A DNA stretch of 64,000 bases from the NCBI RefSeq assembly GCF_019100495.1, contig NZ_JAHRVA010000001.1, positions 372,001 through 436,000 of the forward strand. The letters run 5' to 3'. Below, in pieces: positions 45,416-56,400 of the stretch (the stretch's first letter is position 1; every line of letters starts with the position of its first letter). Position numbers and translations under genes: made by a program. The notes beneath the pieces are model-generated. The model was not told the origin of the DNA and made no database searches. It worked only from the letters and a program-made list of their open reading frames with translations. Source of the DNA: Falsochrobactrum tianjinense. GTDB lineage: Bacteria > Pseudomonadota > Alphaproteobacteria > Rhizobiales > Rhizobiaceae.

Positions 45416-48103
45416 GTGTCTCACATCGACAGTTTCAAATGCCGCAGAACCCTCACCGCAGGGGGTAAGGAATATGTCTATTACAGCCTGACCGAAGCCG
45501 AAAAGAACGGTCTGGAAGGCATCTCCAAACTCCCTTTCTCGATGAAGGTTCTGCTTGAGAATCTGCTCCGCTTCGAGGACGACCGCTCCGTCAAGAAGTC
45601 GGATATCGAGAACGTCGCCAAATGGCTGACCGATCATGGCCGGGCTGGCGCTGAAATCGCCTATCGTCCGGCGCGCGTGCTGATGCAGGATTTCACCGGC
45701 GTTCCGGCCGTGGTTGATCTTGCTGCCATGCGCGACGGTCTTAAGGCTCTCGGCGGCGATCCGGAAAAGATCAACCCGCTGGTTCCGGTCGATCTCGTCA
45801 TCGACCACTCTGTCATTGTCGACGATTTCGGCAATCCGAGGGCATTCAAAAACAATGTCGATCTGGAATATCAGCGCAATGGCGAACGCTACCGCTTCCT
45901 CAAATGGGGCCAGCAGGCGTTCAAGAACTTCCGCGTTGTCCCGCCCGGCACCGGCATCTGCCATCAGGTCAACCTTGAATATCTGGCTCAGGCCGTCTGG
46001 ACCAAGGAAGAGAACGGCGAAACCGTCGCCTATCCCGACACCTGCGTCGGCACCGATTCCCACACCACCATGGTCAACGGCCTTGGCGTTTTGGGCTGGG
46101 GCGTCGGCGGTATCGAAGCTGAAGCCGCCATGCTCGGACAGCCGGTTTCCATGCTGCTGCCGGAAGTCATCGGCTTCCGTCTGACCGGCAAGCTCAAGGA
46201 AGGCGTGACCGCCACCGACCTCGTGCTCACTGTCACGCAGATGTTGCGCAAGAAAGGCGTCGTCGGCAAGTTCGTCGAATTCTTCGGCGCTGGCCTCGAT
46301 AATATGACGCTGGCCGATCGTGCCACCATCGGCAATATGGCGCCGGAATATGGCGCGACCTGCGGCTTCTTCCCAATCGATCAGGAAACACTTTCCTATA
46401 TGCACATCACTGGCCGTGACGAAGATCGCATCGCGCTGGTCGAAGCCTATTGCCGTGCGCAGGGGATGTGGCGTGAGAGCGGATCAGCAGACCCGGTCTT
46501 CACCGATGTTCTCGAACTCGACATGGGTGATGTGGTGCCTTCGATGGCTGGCCCGAAGCGTCCGGAAGGCCGCATTCCGCTGGAAAACATCGGTTCGGGC
46601 TTCGCAGATTCGCTTGAAACCGAGTACAAGAAGACCTCTGGTCAGAACACCCGCTATCCGGTTGAGGGCGAGGAGTTTGACCTCGGTCATGGCGATGTGG
46701 TGATTGCTGCCATCACGTCATGCACCAACACCTCCAATCCGAGTGTGCTTATCGCAGCCGGTCTTCTGGCCCGTAACGCGGTCGCCAGGGGCCTCAAGAC
46801 CAAGCCCTGGGTCAAGACCTCGCTTGCTCCCGGTTCGCAGGTGGTTGCCGCCTATCTCAGCGATGCGGGGCTTCAGAAGGACCTCGACGCGCTCGGTTTC
46901 AACCTGGTTGGCTTCGGCTGCACGACCTGTATTGGTAACTCTGGACCGCTCGCTGCGCCGATTTCCAAGGTGATCAACGAAAAGGGCCTGATCGGCGCTG
47001 CCGTTCTGTCCGGCAACCGTAACTTCGAGGGTCGCGTTTCGCCGGATGTGCAGGCCAACTATCTGGCTTCGCCGCCGCTCGTCGTGGCCCATGCTCTCGC
47101 AGGTACAGTCACCAAGGATCTGACCAAGGAACCGCTTGGTGAAGACCAGGACGGCAATCCGGTTTATCTGCGCGATATCTGGCCTTCATCTCAGGAAATC
47201 AACGATTTCATCGTGAAGAACGTCACCCGCAAGATATTCTCCGAGAAATATGCGGATGTATTCAAGGGCGACGAAAACTGGCAGGCTGTGCAGGTTCCTG
47301 CTGGCCAGACCTATACATGGGACGACGATTCGACCTATGTGCAGAACCCGCCTTATTTCGTGGGCATGGGCAAGTCGGCCGGTACGATCGCAGACGTCAA
47401 GGGTGCCCGCGTTCTCGGCCTCTTTGGCGACAAGATCACCACCGACCACATCTCGCCTGCCGGCTCCATTAAGGCACAGTCGCCTGCTGGTAAATATCTT
47501 CTCGACCATGGCGTCGCCATTGCCGACTTCAACCAGTACGGCACGCGTCGCGGCAACCATGAAGTGATGATGCGCGGCACTTTTGCAAATATCCGTATCC
47601 GCAATCACATGCTGGGCGAAAACGGACGCGAAGGCGGCTACACCATCCACTATCCGTCGAAGGAAGAGATGTCGATCTACGACGCGGCCATGGAATACAA
47701 GGCCGAAGGCGTGCCGCTCGTCGTCTTTGCGGGCGTGGAATATGGCAACGGTTCGTCGCGTGACTGGGCGGCCAAGGGCACCAACCTGCTTGGCGTCAAG
47801 GCGGTCATTGCGCAATCCTTCGAGCGTATCCATCGTTCCAACCTTGTCGGCATGGGCATTGTGCCTTTTGTCTTCGAGGAAGGCACAAGCTGGCAGACGC
47901 TGGGCCTCAAGGGCGACGAAATCGTCACCATCGAAGGACTGGCCAATGTGCGCCCGCGCCAGAGGGTGGACGCTTCCATCGCCTATGCCGATGGCTCAGT
48001 GAAGAAGGTTCCGCTCATCTGCCGTATCGATACGCTGGACGAGCTCGACTATATGAAGAACGGCGGTATCCTCCAGACCGTTCTGCGCGATCTGGCTGCT
48101 TAA
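45416..48103 (+). CDS. acnA: Aconitate hydratase A
   Basis: Interconverts citrate and isocitrate in the TCA cycle through a 4Fe-4S cluster; cytoplasmic. The protein has 895 residues from the GTG start, which has AAGGA seven bases upstream; the ATG at 45401 (five codons earlier) has no ribosome site. Cluster cysteines are visible in SCTNTSNPSV (Cys436) and GCTTCIGNSG (Cys502 and Cys505). Substrate-binding EYGNGSSRDWAAKGT is near 780. It is a single gene with its own terminator. Confidence 0.97.
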   Translation: MSHIDSFKCRRTLTAGGKEYVYYSLTEAEKNGLEGISKLPFSMKVLLENLLRFEDDRSVKKSDIENVAKWLTDHGRAGAEIAYRPARVLMQDFTGVPAVVDLAAMRDGLKALGGDPEKINPLVPVDLVIDHSVIVDDFGNPRAFKNNVDLEYQRNGERYRFLKWGQQAFKNFRVVPPGTGICHQVNLEYLAQAVWTKEENGETVAYPDTCVGTDSHTTMVNGLGVLGWGVGGIEAEAAMLGQPVSMLLPEVIGFRLTGKLKEGVTATDLVLTVTQMLRKKGVVGKFVEFFGAGLDNMTLADRATIGNMAPEYGATCGFFPIDQETLSYMHITGRDEDRIALVEAYCRAQGMWRESGSADPVFTDVLELDMGDVVPSMAGPKRPEGRIPLENIGSGFADSLETEYKKTSGQNTRYPVEGEEFDLGHGDVVIAAITSCTNTSNPSVLIAAGLLARNAVARGLKTKPWVKTSLAPGSQVVAAYLSDAGLQKDLDALGFNLVGFGCTTCIGNSGPLAAPISKVINEKGLIGAAVLSGNRNFEGRVSPDVQANYLASPPLVVAHALAGTVTKDLTKEPLGEDQDGNPVYLRDIWPSSQEINDFIVKNVTRKIFSEKYADVFKGDENWQAVQVPAGQTYTWDDDSTYVQNPPYFVGMGKSAGTIADVKGARVLGLFGDKITTDHISPAGSIKAQSPAGKYLLDHGVAIADFNQYGTRRGNHEVMMRGTFANIRIRNHMLGENGREGGYTIHYPSKEEMSIYDAAMEYKAEGVPLVVFAGVEYGNGSSRDWAAKGTNLLGVKAVIAQSFERIHRSNLVGMGIVPFVFEEGTSWQTLGLKGDEIVTIEGLANVRPRQRVDASIAYADGSVKKVPLICRIDTLDELDYMKNGGILQTVLRDLAA

Positions 48104-48141
48104 CGCGAAAGCGGATAAACAGGATAGCCCGAAATCGAAAG

Positions 48142-48168
48142 GCCGCCGGAGTGATCCGGCGGCTTTTT
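48142..48168 (+). terminator. Terminator of acnA
   Basis: GCCGCCGGA at 48142-48150 pairs perfectly with TCCGGCGGC at 48155-48163 (GTGA loop), followed by TTTTT. Confidence 0.92.
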
Positions 48169-48269
48169 CATATCTGTACTGAATCTCACCGCAACGTGAA
48201 TTCCTATTGATCGATGCAATTCATACATAATAGATGTCAGCATCAATTATTGCAGGATGACGAAGCGCG

Positions 48270-49085
48270 ATGATCCAACACCCCATTTATGGAACAAATG
48301 CCTGGCATAGCCCGGAGGCTTTCTCCGGCTGGCGTAGCGTTTGCGCCCTTGTGGGACTGGCATTCACAGGCTCTTTGTCCATGACAGGTACGGCCCAGGC
48401 GCAGGATGGCAGCAACAGAACCGCCGTTCTTGAGCTTTACACCTCTCAGGGCTGCAAATCCTGCCCGCAAGCGGACAGGAATTTAGCCGGCTATGCCGAT
48501 GATCCTAATGTGCTGGCGCTGTCGTTTCACGTCAATTACTGGGATTACATGGGCTGGCGCGACACGCTGGCAACGCAAGAGGCGACAGACAGGCAGAATG
48601 CCTATCGCAATTCCTTCAACACCAAGATGGTCTATACACCGCAGGTCATCGTCAATGGCGCGACAGAAATGAATGGCGGCGACACGGCTGCAATCAACGA
48701 GCATCTCGCAGCAGCCAAGCTCAACGTTCCGGTTTCCATCCAGCGGTCGGACGATGGCCGCCTTTCCATTGAAATCGCAGCGGGCAAAAAGCCGCAAATG
48801 CCGGTGCATGTCGTTCTGTTCTATTTGCGCGATTCGGTGACAATTCCGATCACCAAGGGCGAGAACGCCGGACAATCGCTGACCTATCGCAACACGGTGA
48901 GTGACATCAACACGATTGGTATGTGGGATGGTGAGGCTATGAAAATCGAACTTCCCGTTTCTGAACTCGACCGGAAAGACGTTACCGGCTGCGCAATCGT
49001 CTTGCAGGAATACCGCAGCGATAATTCCCTCGGCCCCATTCTCGGATCGGCTCTTTTCACTGAAAAAGGCCAGGAAGGTCTCTGA
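48270..49085 (+). CDS. DUF1223 thioredoxin-like exported protein
   Basis: A 271-residue protein with an N-terminal hydrophobic signal (about 24-45, ending TAQAQ). The DUF1223 core follows: LELYTSQGCKSCPQAD with a CxxC (C62 and C65), then SFHVNYWDYMGWRDTLAT and NTKMVYTPQVIVNG. It is probably a periplasmic thiol-redox protein of thioredoxin fold; no partner or substrate is known. It stands alone, downstream of acnA and its terminator. Confidence 0.82.
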   Translation: MIQHPIYGTNAWHSPEAFSGWRSVCALVGLAFTGSLSMTGTAQAQDGSNRTAVLELYTSQGCKSCPQADRNLAGYADDPNVLALSFHVNYWDYMGWRDTLATQEATDRQNAYRNSFNTKMVYTPQVIVNGATEMNGGDTAAINEHLAAAKLNVPVSIQRSDDGRLSIEIAAGKKPQMPVHVVLFYLRDSVTIPITKGENAGQSLTYRNTVSDINTIGMWDGEAMKIELPVSELDRKDVTGCAIVLQEYRSDNSLGPILGSALFTEKGQEGL

Positions 49086-49617
49086 TTCAGATCTGAAGCA
49101 TGTCACGGAAAAGTGGGAACCGATTTTCCGATAAAGACATGGGTAAAAACAAAAAGTCACAGCGTGTCATATGAGTATAATTAAACGCGACACGCTTTAA
49201 GACTGAAGCGTGTGATTCCAGTCAGGCGGAAATGAAGTTCTGGTTGGGCGACGACGGTGCTGGACGATGGAAGGTAGGTTCGGCTCGGGCAGTCCTTTGG
49301 GCGGGGGGCTTGGGGTCGGACATACCCGAACCGAACCGTCTCAGGCAACGCGTAGATGCTGGAGCCATAATCGGGCTGGAATGCGAAGTTGACAAGGCGA
49401 AAATGTGGCTGGTAATCACCATTGAGGACGCCTGTTTTTTTTCGTGAACAGTGAGGCCCCAATTTATTGGGGTTCTAATTTACCGTTTCGACCCCATGAA
49501 TGACAAGCGAGCTTGAATTTATTTTATAAAAGCATCACCTTATTGTCATTAATCGAATGATCGGCGCTCTGGCATATCCGGACCCGTTCATCTTCCACCG
49601 ATAGCGGAAGGAAGGAT
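49086..49617. other. Intergenic region with a dispersed repeat
   Basis: The first part is the repeat copy at 49094-49200. The rest (49202-49617) shows no recognised gene. It includes a short hairpin, CCCCAA at 49457-49462 with TTGGGG at 49467-49472. Short open frames on both strands (for example 49232-49447) lack ribosome sites and recognisable domains. Confidence 0.5.
49094..49200 (+). repeat. Bru-RS-like dispersed palindromic repeat, nearly full copy
   Basis: It starts tgaagcatgtcacggaaaag and continues tgggaaccgattttccgataaagacatg, aaaaacaaaaagtcac and attaaacgcgacacgctttaa. The left section forms a stem (ggaaaa/ttttcc) and the right has cagcgtgtc with gacacgct. The size and arrangement match the 103-105 bp Bru-RS elements known in Brucella, which are described as IS711 insertion sites. 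The name is by resemblance; I could not align it. Confidence 0.65.
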
Positions 49618-50022
49618 ATGGATACATCAGGCGCAGCTCCGAAGGCCGCTAATGAGGACACGGCGTCCCATTCGGCGGTTACGGCCCGAATGGTTCCTCT
49701 CGGCCAATCGCGGTCCGATTCGCCCGTCGTCAGCTTCAACCGGCATGAGCTGGGAAAAATCCTCAATATCTATGGCCGTATGGTCGCATCGGGTGCATGG
49801 CGTGATTATGCCATCGACCATTTAAGCGACAGGGCTGTCTTTTCCGTCTTCCGTCGTGCAAGCGAAATTCCGCTTTTTCGTATCGAAAAGAATCCGAAAT
49901 TGACACAAAAACAGGGTGCCTATTCAGTTATTGCGGCAAGTGGCTTGATCATGAAGCGCGGCCACGAGCTGGAGCGGGTCTTGCGCGTTTTCGACAAAAG
50001 CCTCAAACTGGTCGAGAGTTGA
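49618..50022 (+). CDS. DUF2794 family protein
   Basis: A 134-residue protein with the alphaproteobacterial DUF2794 core: VSFNRHELGKILNIYGRMVASGAWRDYAIDHL, then AVFSVFRRASEIPLFRIEKNPKL and YSVIAASGLIMKRGHEL. The N-terminal 30 residues are disordered. No signal peptide or membrane segment is seen. The function of the family is not established. GAAGGA precedes the ATG. It is upstream of the glucan synthase gene in the same direction but with a 390-base gap, so it is probably separately transcribed. Confidence 0.85.
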   Translation: MDTSGAAPKAANEDTASHSAVTARMVPLGQSRSDSPVVSFNRHELGKILNIYGRMVASGAWRDYAIDHLSDRAVFSVFRRASEIPLFRIEKNPKLTQKQGAYSVIAASGLIMKRGHELERVLRVFDKSLKLVES

Positions 50023-50153
50023 ATCTCGCCGGGCAGGGCATTCCGGTCGCCATGTAGGATGCAGCGCATGGCGCGACCCGGTTTCAGGCGATATGCGCTG
50101 CTGATTTTCGTAATGCCTGATGTAGAAACGCTTGATGCAGAAATGTCTTGTGC

Positions 50154-50195
50154 AGGGTTGTATTATTTTTAATTTCAGTATGTTAGGGTTGTATT
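50154..50195 (+). promoter_or_regulatory. Direct repeat AGGGTTGTATT x2
   Basis: AGGGTTGTATT occurs at 50154-50164 and again at 50185-50195, 31 bases apart (about three helical turns), in the region upstream of the glucan synthase gene. The spacing on one DNA face suggests paired regulator sites; the regulator is unknown. Confidence 0.4.
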
Positions 50196-50248
50196 GCCCT
50201 GAAGTTACATAACGCAACATTAATACCGGGAAACAATTGTGCGTTGCG

Positions 50249-50265
50249 ATTCAAACGGTTTGAAT
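50249..50265. promoter_or_regulatory. 17-bp palindrome ATTCAAACGGTTTGAAT
   Basis: ATTCAAAC, a central G and GTTTGAAT form a perfect palindrome 150 bases before the glucan synthase start. It is a candidate operator for a dimeric repressor or activator; no family can be assigned with confidence. Confidence 0.45.
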
Positions 50266-50415
50266 ATCACCACAAGCCAGTGTCGCATTTTGGCCAAATG
50301 CTCTCGACATTCAAGGAACCGATCACGGATACTGTCGTTTCCCTGAAATAGACACCCAATTGAGTCCCAGTATCCACCCGCCATAACTTATCCCTCGGAA
50401 AGGCTGTTAAGGCAC

Positions 50416-53400
50416 ATGCCGGAATTGTCTTCTTCGCTGTCCAATTCGTCCACCTCTGATCGTAAGACCCTGGATCGGATTCCGCCCGAGCAACCTTCCC
50501 CCATACGCGCTCACTATAAATCCGAGGATGAACTGCGTGAACTCGCAGCTTCCGTCGCGCGCGGCGAAGAGCTGACATTGCCGGGCTATCAGGCTTTCGC
50601 CTTTGACCAGCGCCTGTCCGAAAATGACAAGCTCATTCTCCATGCCTATCGCTCGGCTGACGCAGCCTCGCGCGCGGGCGAGACGATTACGCCTGCCGCG
50701 CAGTGGCTGCTCGATAATCACTATCAGATTGACAAGACTGTTCAGCAGACCCGCCGCGATCTGCCACGCCGCTTCATCCAGCAATTGCCGCCCTATGCAG
50801 CCATCAAGGACATGCCGAGGATTTTCGCGCTCGCCTGGCTTTATGTGGCTCATACGGACAGCAATTTTTCGCTCAAGTCCCTGACGGCGCTCGTGCAGGG
50901 ATTCCAGACCGTCGAGCCGCTGAAGATTGGTGAACTCTGGGCTCTGCCTGCGGCGGTGCGTTATTTCCTGATCGAAAATGCCCGCCGTCTGGCGCTGCGT
51001 GTCGATCGGGCGCGCAACATGCGCAATCTGGCCAATACAGTGGCGGACCGGATCGTTCTGGCTGCCAACGATCAGGAACTGGAAGCGGTTCTGGCGCAAT
51101 ATGCGCAGGCCGCGTGCGACAGCACTTTCGCCACCCACCTTCTCTATCGCCTGCGTGGCGCTTCCACTGACACTTCGGCTGCGGCAAGCTGGCTGGAACG
51201 TATTCTCGAACAGGAGGGCAGCAACCCGGAAGATGCCATTGTCGAGGAACATGCTCGCCAGTCCACCGGCGGCGTGACGATGGGCAATGTTATCCGCAGC
51301 CTGAAATCAATCGACGATATTGAGTGGGAAACCTGGTTCGAGACCGTCAATGAGGTCGATGCGATCCTGCGCGAGCACAGCGATTTCGAGCTTCTGGATT
51401 TCCGCTCCCGCAATGCCTATCGCGTGACCATCGAAAAGCTCGCCCGCTTTTCCAATCTGAGCGAAATCGATATTACCTGGGCGGCGTTGAAGCTTGCGCA
51501 AGAGAAAAGCGATGCCGAAGGCGGAGCTTCTGGGCTAGCGGGGGGCAATGCTTCGATTGCCTATTACCTCTCCGGTGAAGGCCGCGGGGAGCTTGAGAAG
51601 GTTTGCGGCTACCGGGCGCCGTTCAGTGTCAAAGTCCTGCGTTTCTATCGCAATATCGGCCTGTGGGGTTTCTTCATTCCCACGGCGATCTTCACCATCC
51701 TGATTCTGCTGCTGGTGAATTACTGCATGATCCGTGCGGGTCTTTCGACCGATCTGCGCACGCTGTTCACCTTGCTGGCGATCTTCCCTGCGATGGATGC
51801 GTCCTATTCCTTGTTCAACGCGCTGGTGCCATGGTTCATGCAGCCGACACGGCTGATCGGCTTCGAGTATAAGGACGGACTGCCGCCGGAAGCACGTACG
51901 CTTGTCGCGGTGCCGACCTTCATCACCTCGCGAGATTCAATCGACGAACAAATCCGCAATCTCGAAGTCCATTATCTTACCAATCCGCGTGGCGAGATCT
52001 TTTTCGCGCTCGTCAGCGACTGGATGGACGCGAAGCAGGAAATCACGCCTGCCGATATGGAGATTTTCGAATATGCGCGCGACGAGATCGCCAAGCTCAA
52101 CGAGCATTATACCGGCGATGAACAACCGCGTTTTTTCCTTCTCCACCGCCGCCGTCTCTATAATGAGAAGCAGGGCTGCTGGATGGGCTGGGAGCGCAAG
52201 CGCGGCAAGCTGCATGAGCTGAATCTGCTTCTGCGCGGCGATCAGGATACGAGTTTCTTCCCCGGCGATCCGCGCCTGCCTAGGGATATCAGATACGTTA
52301 TGACGCTGGATGCGGACACGCGTCTGACACCGGAAGCCGTCACCAATCTGGCGGGCAAGCTCAGCCATCCGCTCAACCGTCCGGTTCTCGATGCGAAAAC
52401 CGGGCGCGTGACGCGGGGATACGGCATTCTCCAGCCGCGCGTAACGCCTTCATTGACGACCGGCGACGAAGCGTCGTTTCTCCAGCGCGTATTCTCCGTC
52501 AATCGCGGCATGGATCCTTATGTCTTTGCGGTTTCCGATTCCTATCAGGATCTTCTGGGTGAGGGCACTTTTACTGGCAAGGGCCTTTATGATATCGACG
52601 CTTTTGAAGCGGCGCTCAAAGGACAGGTGCCGGAAAATACGCTTCTGAGCCACGATCTTCTCGAAGGCGGCTACGCCCGCGCAGCGTTGGTCAGCGATGT
52701 TGAAGTGGTGGAAGATTATCCCACCGGCTACAATGTCGATGTCTCGCGCCATCACCGCTGGGCACGCGGCGACTGGCAGCTTCTACCATGGCTGTTTTCG
52801 ACCACTAGCGGGGTAAATACGACCACGCGCTGGAAAATGGTCGATAATCTGCGCCGCTCGCTCAACCCGATCTTCTGGGTTCTGGCAGCCGTCGTCGGCT
52901 GGAGCGTTCTGCCTATTGGTCCCGCTGCCGTCTGGCAGGCATTCCTGATTGTTAGCATGTTCGTGGCGCCGACTTTCGGCATCGTCACGAATCTCATTCC
53001 GGCAAGCATGGACTATTCGCTCAAAGGTCACGCCCAGTCGATTCTCACCGATATTGCGCTAGGTACTGCGGATGTGGCGCTGCGCACGACCTTCATTGCT
53101 CATTCCGCCTATCTCATGGCCGATGCGATCGCGCGCACGATTTACCGCCTGTTTGTCTCGCGCCGCAATCTGCTCGAATGGCGCACAGCGGCGCAGGCCA
53201 GCTCTTCGCCTGATACGCTTCTCTATTATTACCAGATGATGTGGCCAGCGCTTGTGATTGCTGGCGCTGCTATACTCCTGCCGCTTGCCGCCGAAAGCCA
53301 TGCCGCGTTGATCGCAGCACCCTTTGCGGTGATCTGGTTCGCCTCGCCGCTGATTGCCTGGTTGGTCAGCCGCTCGGCCAAGCCGCAGGATACGCTGGAA

Positions 53401-56400
53401 GTTCTTACCGAAGACAAGGCGGATTTGCGCCGTTATGCGCGCCGCACATGGCGTTACTTCGCCGAATTCACCAATGCGGAAAACAATCATCTGCCGCCGG
53501 ATAATTTTCAGGAAGAACCGGCACCGATCGTTGCGCAGCGTACCTCGCCCACCAATATCGGCGTCTATCTTCTTTCGGTCGTGGCGGCGCGAGATTTCGG
53601 CTGGATTGGTTTTGAGGAAACGCTGAACCGCATCGAAGCGACCGTCACCACGCTTGAGAAGATGGAGAAATATCAGGGCCATCTCTACAACTGGTACGAG
53701 ACCCACACGCTGACCCCGATGACCCCGCTTTACGTTTCGGCGGTGGATAGCGGCAATCTGGCTGGTCATCTGGTCACGCTTTCCTCGGCGATGGAAGAAT
53801 GGGCCGAAGCGCCATCCGTCTATATGCAGGGTGATCTCGACGGGATTCTCGATGTCAATGACATCGTCGAGAAAACGATTGGCAAAATCCCCGATGATCG
53901 CCGCATCTTGCGGCCGCTTCGCCGTCGTCTGGAAGAGCGCATCGCCAATTTCCGCCGCGCCGTGCGCACCATTAAGGAAGAACCGGAAACGGCATCTTTC
54001 CGCACGATCAACCTGTCGTTGTTTGCCTCCGACATCGTGCGGCTGATGGATGAGCTGGATAGCGAGGTCGAAACGCCCGCCAGCGCCGAGGCCAGCGAAT
54101 GGGCGCGGATTCTCGTCGATACCTGCAAGGCCCATACCGACGATGCGATGGGCGAACACAATACGGATGAATTGCGCGAGCATCTGCGCGATCTCGCCTC
54201 CCGCTCGCGCCAGCTTGCTTTCGATATGCAGTTCGGCTTCCTTGAGCGCAAGGAGCGCCGCCTGCTTTCCATCGGCTTCCGCGTGCAGGAAAACGAACTG
54301 GACGAAAGCTGCTATGATCTGCTCGCATCCGAAGCGCGCCTGGCGAGCCTCTTTGCTATCGCCAAGGGCGATGTGCCGGTTGAGCACTGGTTCAAGCTCG
54401 GTCGTCTGCTGGTGCCGGTCGGCTGGAAGGGGGCGCTGCTCTCCTGGTCCGGCTCGATGTTTGAATATCTGATGCCGCCGCTGGTCATGTCGGAGCCTCT
54501 CGGCTCGCTGCTTGACCAGACGAACAAGCTTATCGTGCAGCGCCAGATCGATTACGCGACCTCGCGCGGCCTGCCCTGGGGTATTTCGGAAGCGGCGTTC
54601 AATGCGCGCGACGCGCATATGAATTACCAATATTCCAATTTCGGCGTACCCAATCTCGGTCTTCAGCGTGGCCTGTCGCGCAATGCGGTCATCGCGCCCT
54701 ATGCGAGCCTGCTGGCCGCGCAATATCAGCCGGCTGCAGCGGTCGCCAATCTCAAGCGGCTGGAAAAGCTTGGTGCGCTGGGTCGCTATGGCTTTCATGA
54801 TTCGGTAGATTTCACCCCGTCGCGCGTGCGCGAGGGTGAGGCCTATGCGGTGGTGAAGAACTACTATGCGCACCATCATGGCATGGCGATCATTGCGGTC
54901 AACAACGTGATCTTTGAAGGCCGCATGCGCGAGCGCTTCCATTCCGACCCGGTGATCGAGGCGGCGGAACTTCTGTTGCAGGAAAAGGCCCCGCGCGAAA
55001 TTCCGATGGTCTACGCCAAGACGGAAAATCCGATGCGCGTGGATTCAGGCGGCTTCGACGATGCGCCGATGCGCATCATCGATGTGCCGTTCAAGGCTCC
55101 GCGCACCACGCATATGATGTCCAACGGCCAATATGCGCTGATGGTCACGGCCAATGGCTCCGGCTACAGCCGCTGGCACAATTGGGACATTACCCGTTTC
55201 CATGCTGATGCCTCGGAAGACCTGCAAGGCACCTTCCTGTTCCTGCGCGACATGGAAAACGGTTACTGGTGGTCGGCGACCGGCGAGCCGGTGCGCAATC
55301 CGGAAGAGGAAAGCAAGACCGTCTTCACCGAGGACAAGGCCGAGTTCTACAAGACTGCCAATGATATCAAAACGGTCATGGAAGTGATCGTTTCCTCCGA
55401 ATGCGACGGGGAGGGCCGCAGGCTCGATATCATCAATACGAGCGCCAGCGACCGGATGATCGAGGTCACATCCTATGCTGAGCTGGTGCTCACTGACACC
55501 GACAGCGATGCGGCGCATCCGGCATTCGCCAAGATGTTCGTTGAAACCGAGATCGATGATAATGGCTCGACGATCTACGCCAAGCGCCGCAAGCGCGCGC
55601 CTTCCGATCCCGATATTCATGTCGCGCATTTCGTTGCCGATCTGACCGGAGCAGTGCGCGAAACAGAAATCGAAACTGACCGCCGCGCCTTTATTGGCCG
55701 AGGCCGCTCCCTGCGCAATGCCGTGGCTTTTGACGAAGGTGCCAAATTTACCGGCAGTCAGGGCTGCGTGCTCGATGCGATTGCATCGGTGCGCACCCGC
55801 GTCCGCGTTCCAGCCCACAAGAAGGTCAGTCTCGTTTTCTGGACCTTTGCAGGCGGCAGCCGCGGTGCGGTTGAACATGCCGTGGCGATGCACCGTCATC
55901 CCGAGACGTTCGCCCGCGAATATTCGCTCTCATGGACCAGTTCGCAGGTGCAGCTATACCATATCGGCATCAGGCCGACGGAAGCCGCCGATTACCAGAA
56001 GATAGCCGCCTATCTGCTCTATCCTGAGCGCACGCTGCGCCAACCGCCGGAAACCATTGCAAGCGGCCTTGGCAAGCAATCCGATCTATGGCCGCTGTCG
56101 ATTTCGGGTGATTATCCGATCTTCGCGCTGCGCATCGACAATGAAGCCGACCTCGATGTGTTGCGTGGAGTGCTGCGTGCGCAGGAATACTGGCGCAGCA
56201 AGGGATTGACCGTCGATGTGGTCGCGGTCAACGAACGCGCTTTCTCCTACGCGCAGGATACTCAGCGCGCCATTGAATGGATTGTGGAAGGCTTCCGCGC
56301 GCGTGGCGGTGGGCAGTCGCATATTTTCGCAGTGCGTCGCGACCAGATGAGCGAGGAAACCTACAACACGCTTCTGGCTTCAGCTCGCATTGTGATGCAT

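Larger units (their letters stand above)
50023..50415. other. Regulatory region upstream of the glucan synthase gene
   Basis: No gene is supported in these 393 bases. Visible signals are two copies of AGGGTTGTATT and a 17-bp palindrome (both listed separately), in an AT-rich stretch (50150-50270) that probably contains the promoter. Confidence 0.5.

Noticed and set aside
53059-54942. Antisense open frame of 627 codons within the glucan synthase gene
   Set aside because: The glucan synthase frame is intact with known motifs; the antisense product has a low-complexity His/Arg composition.
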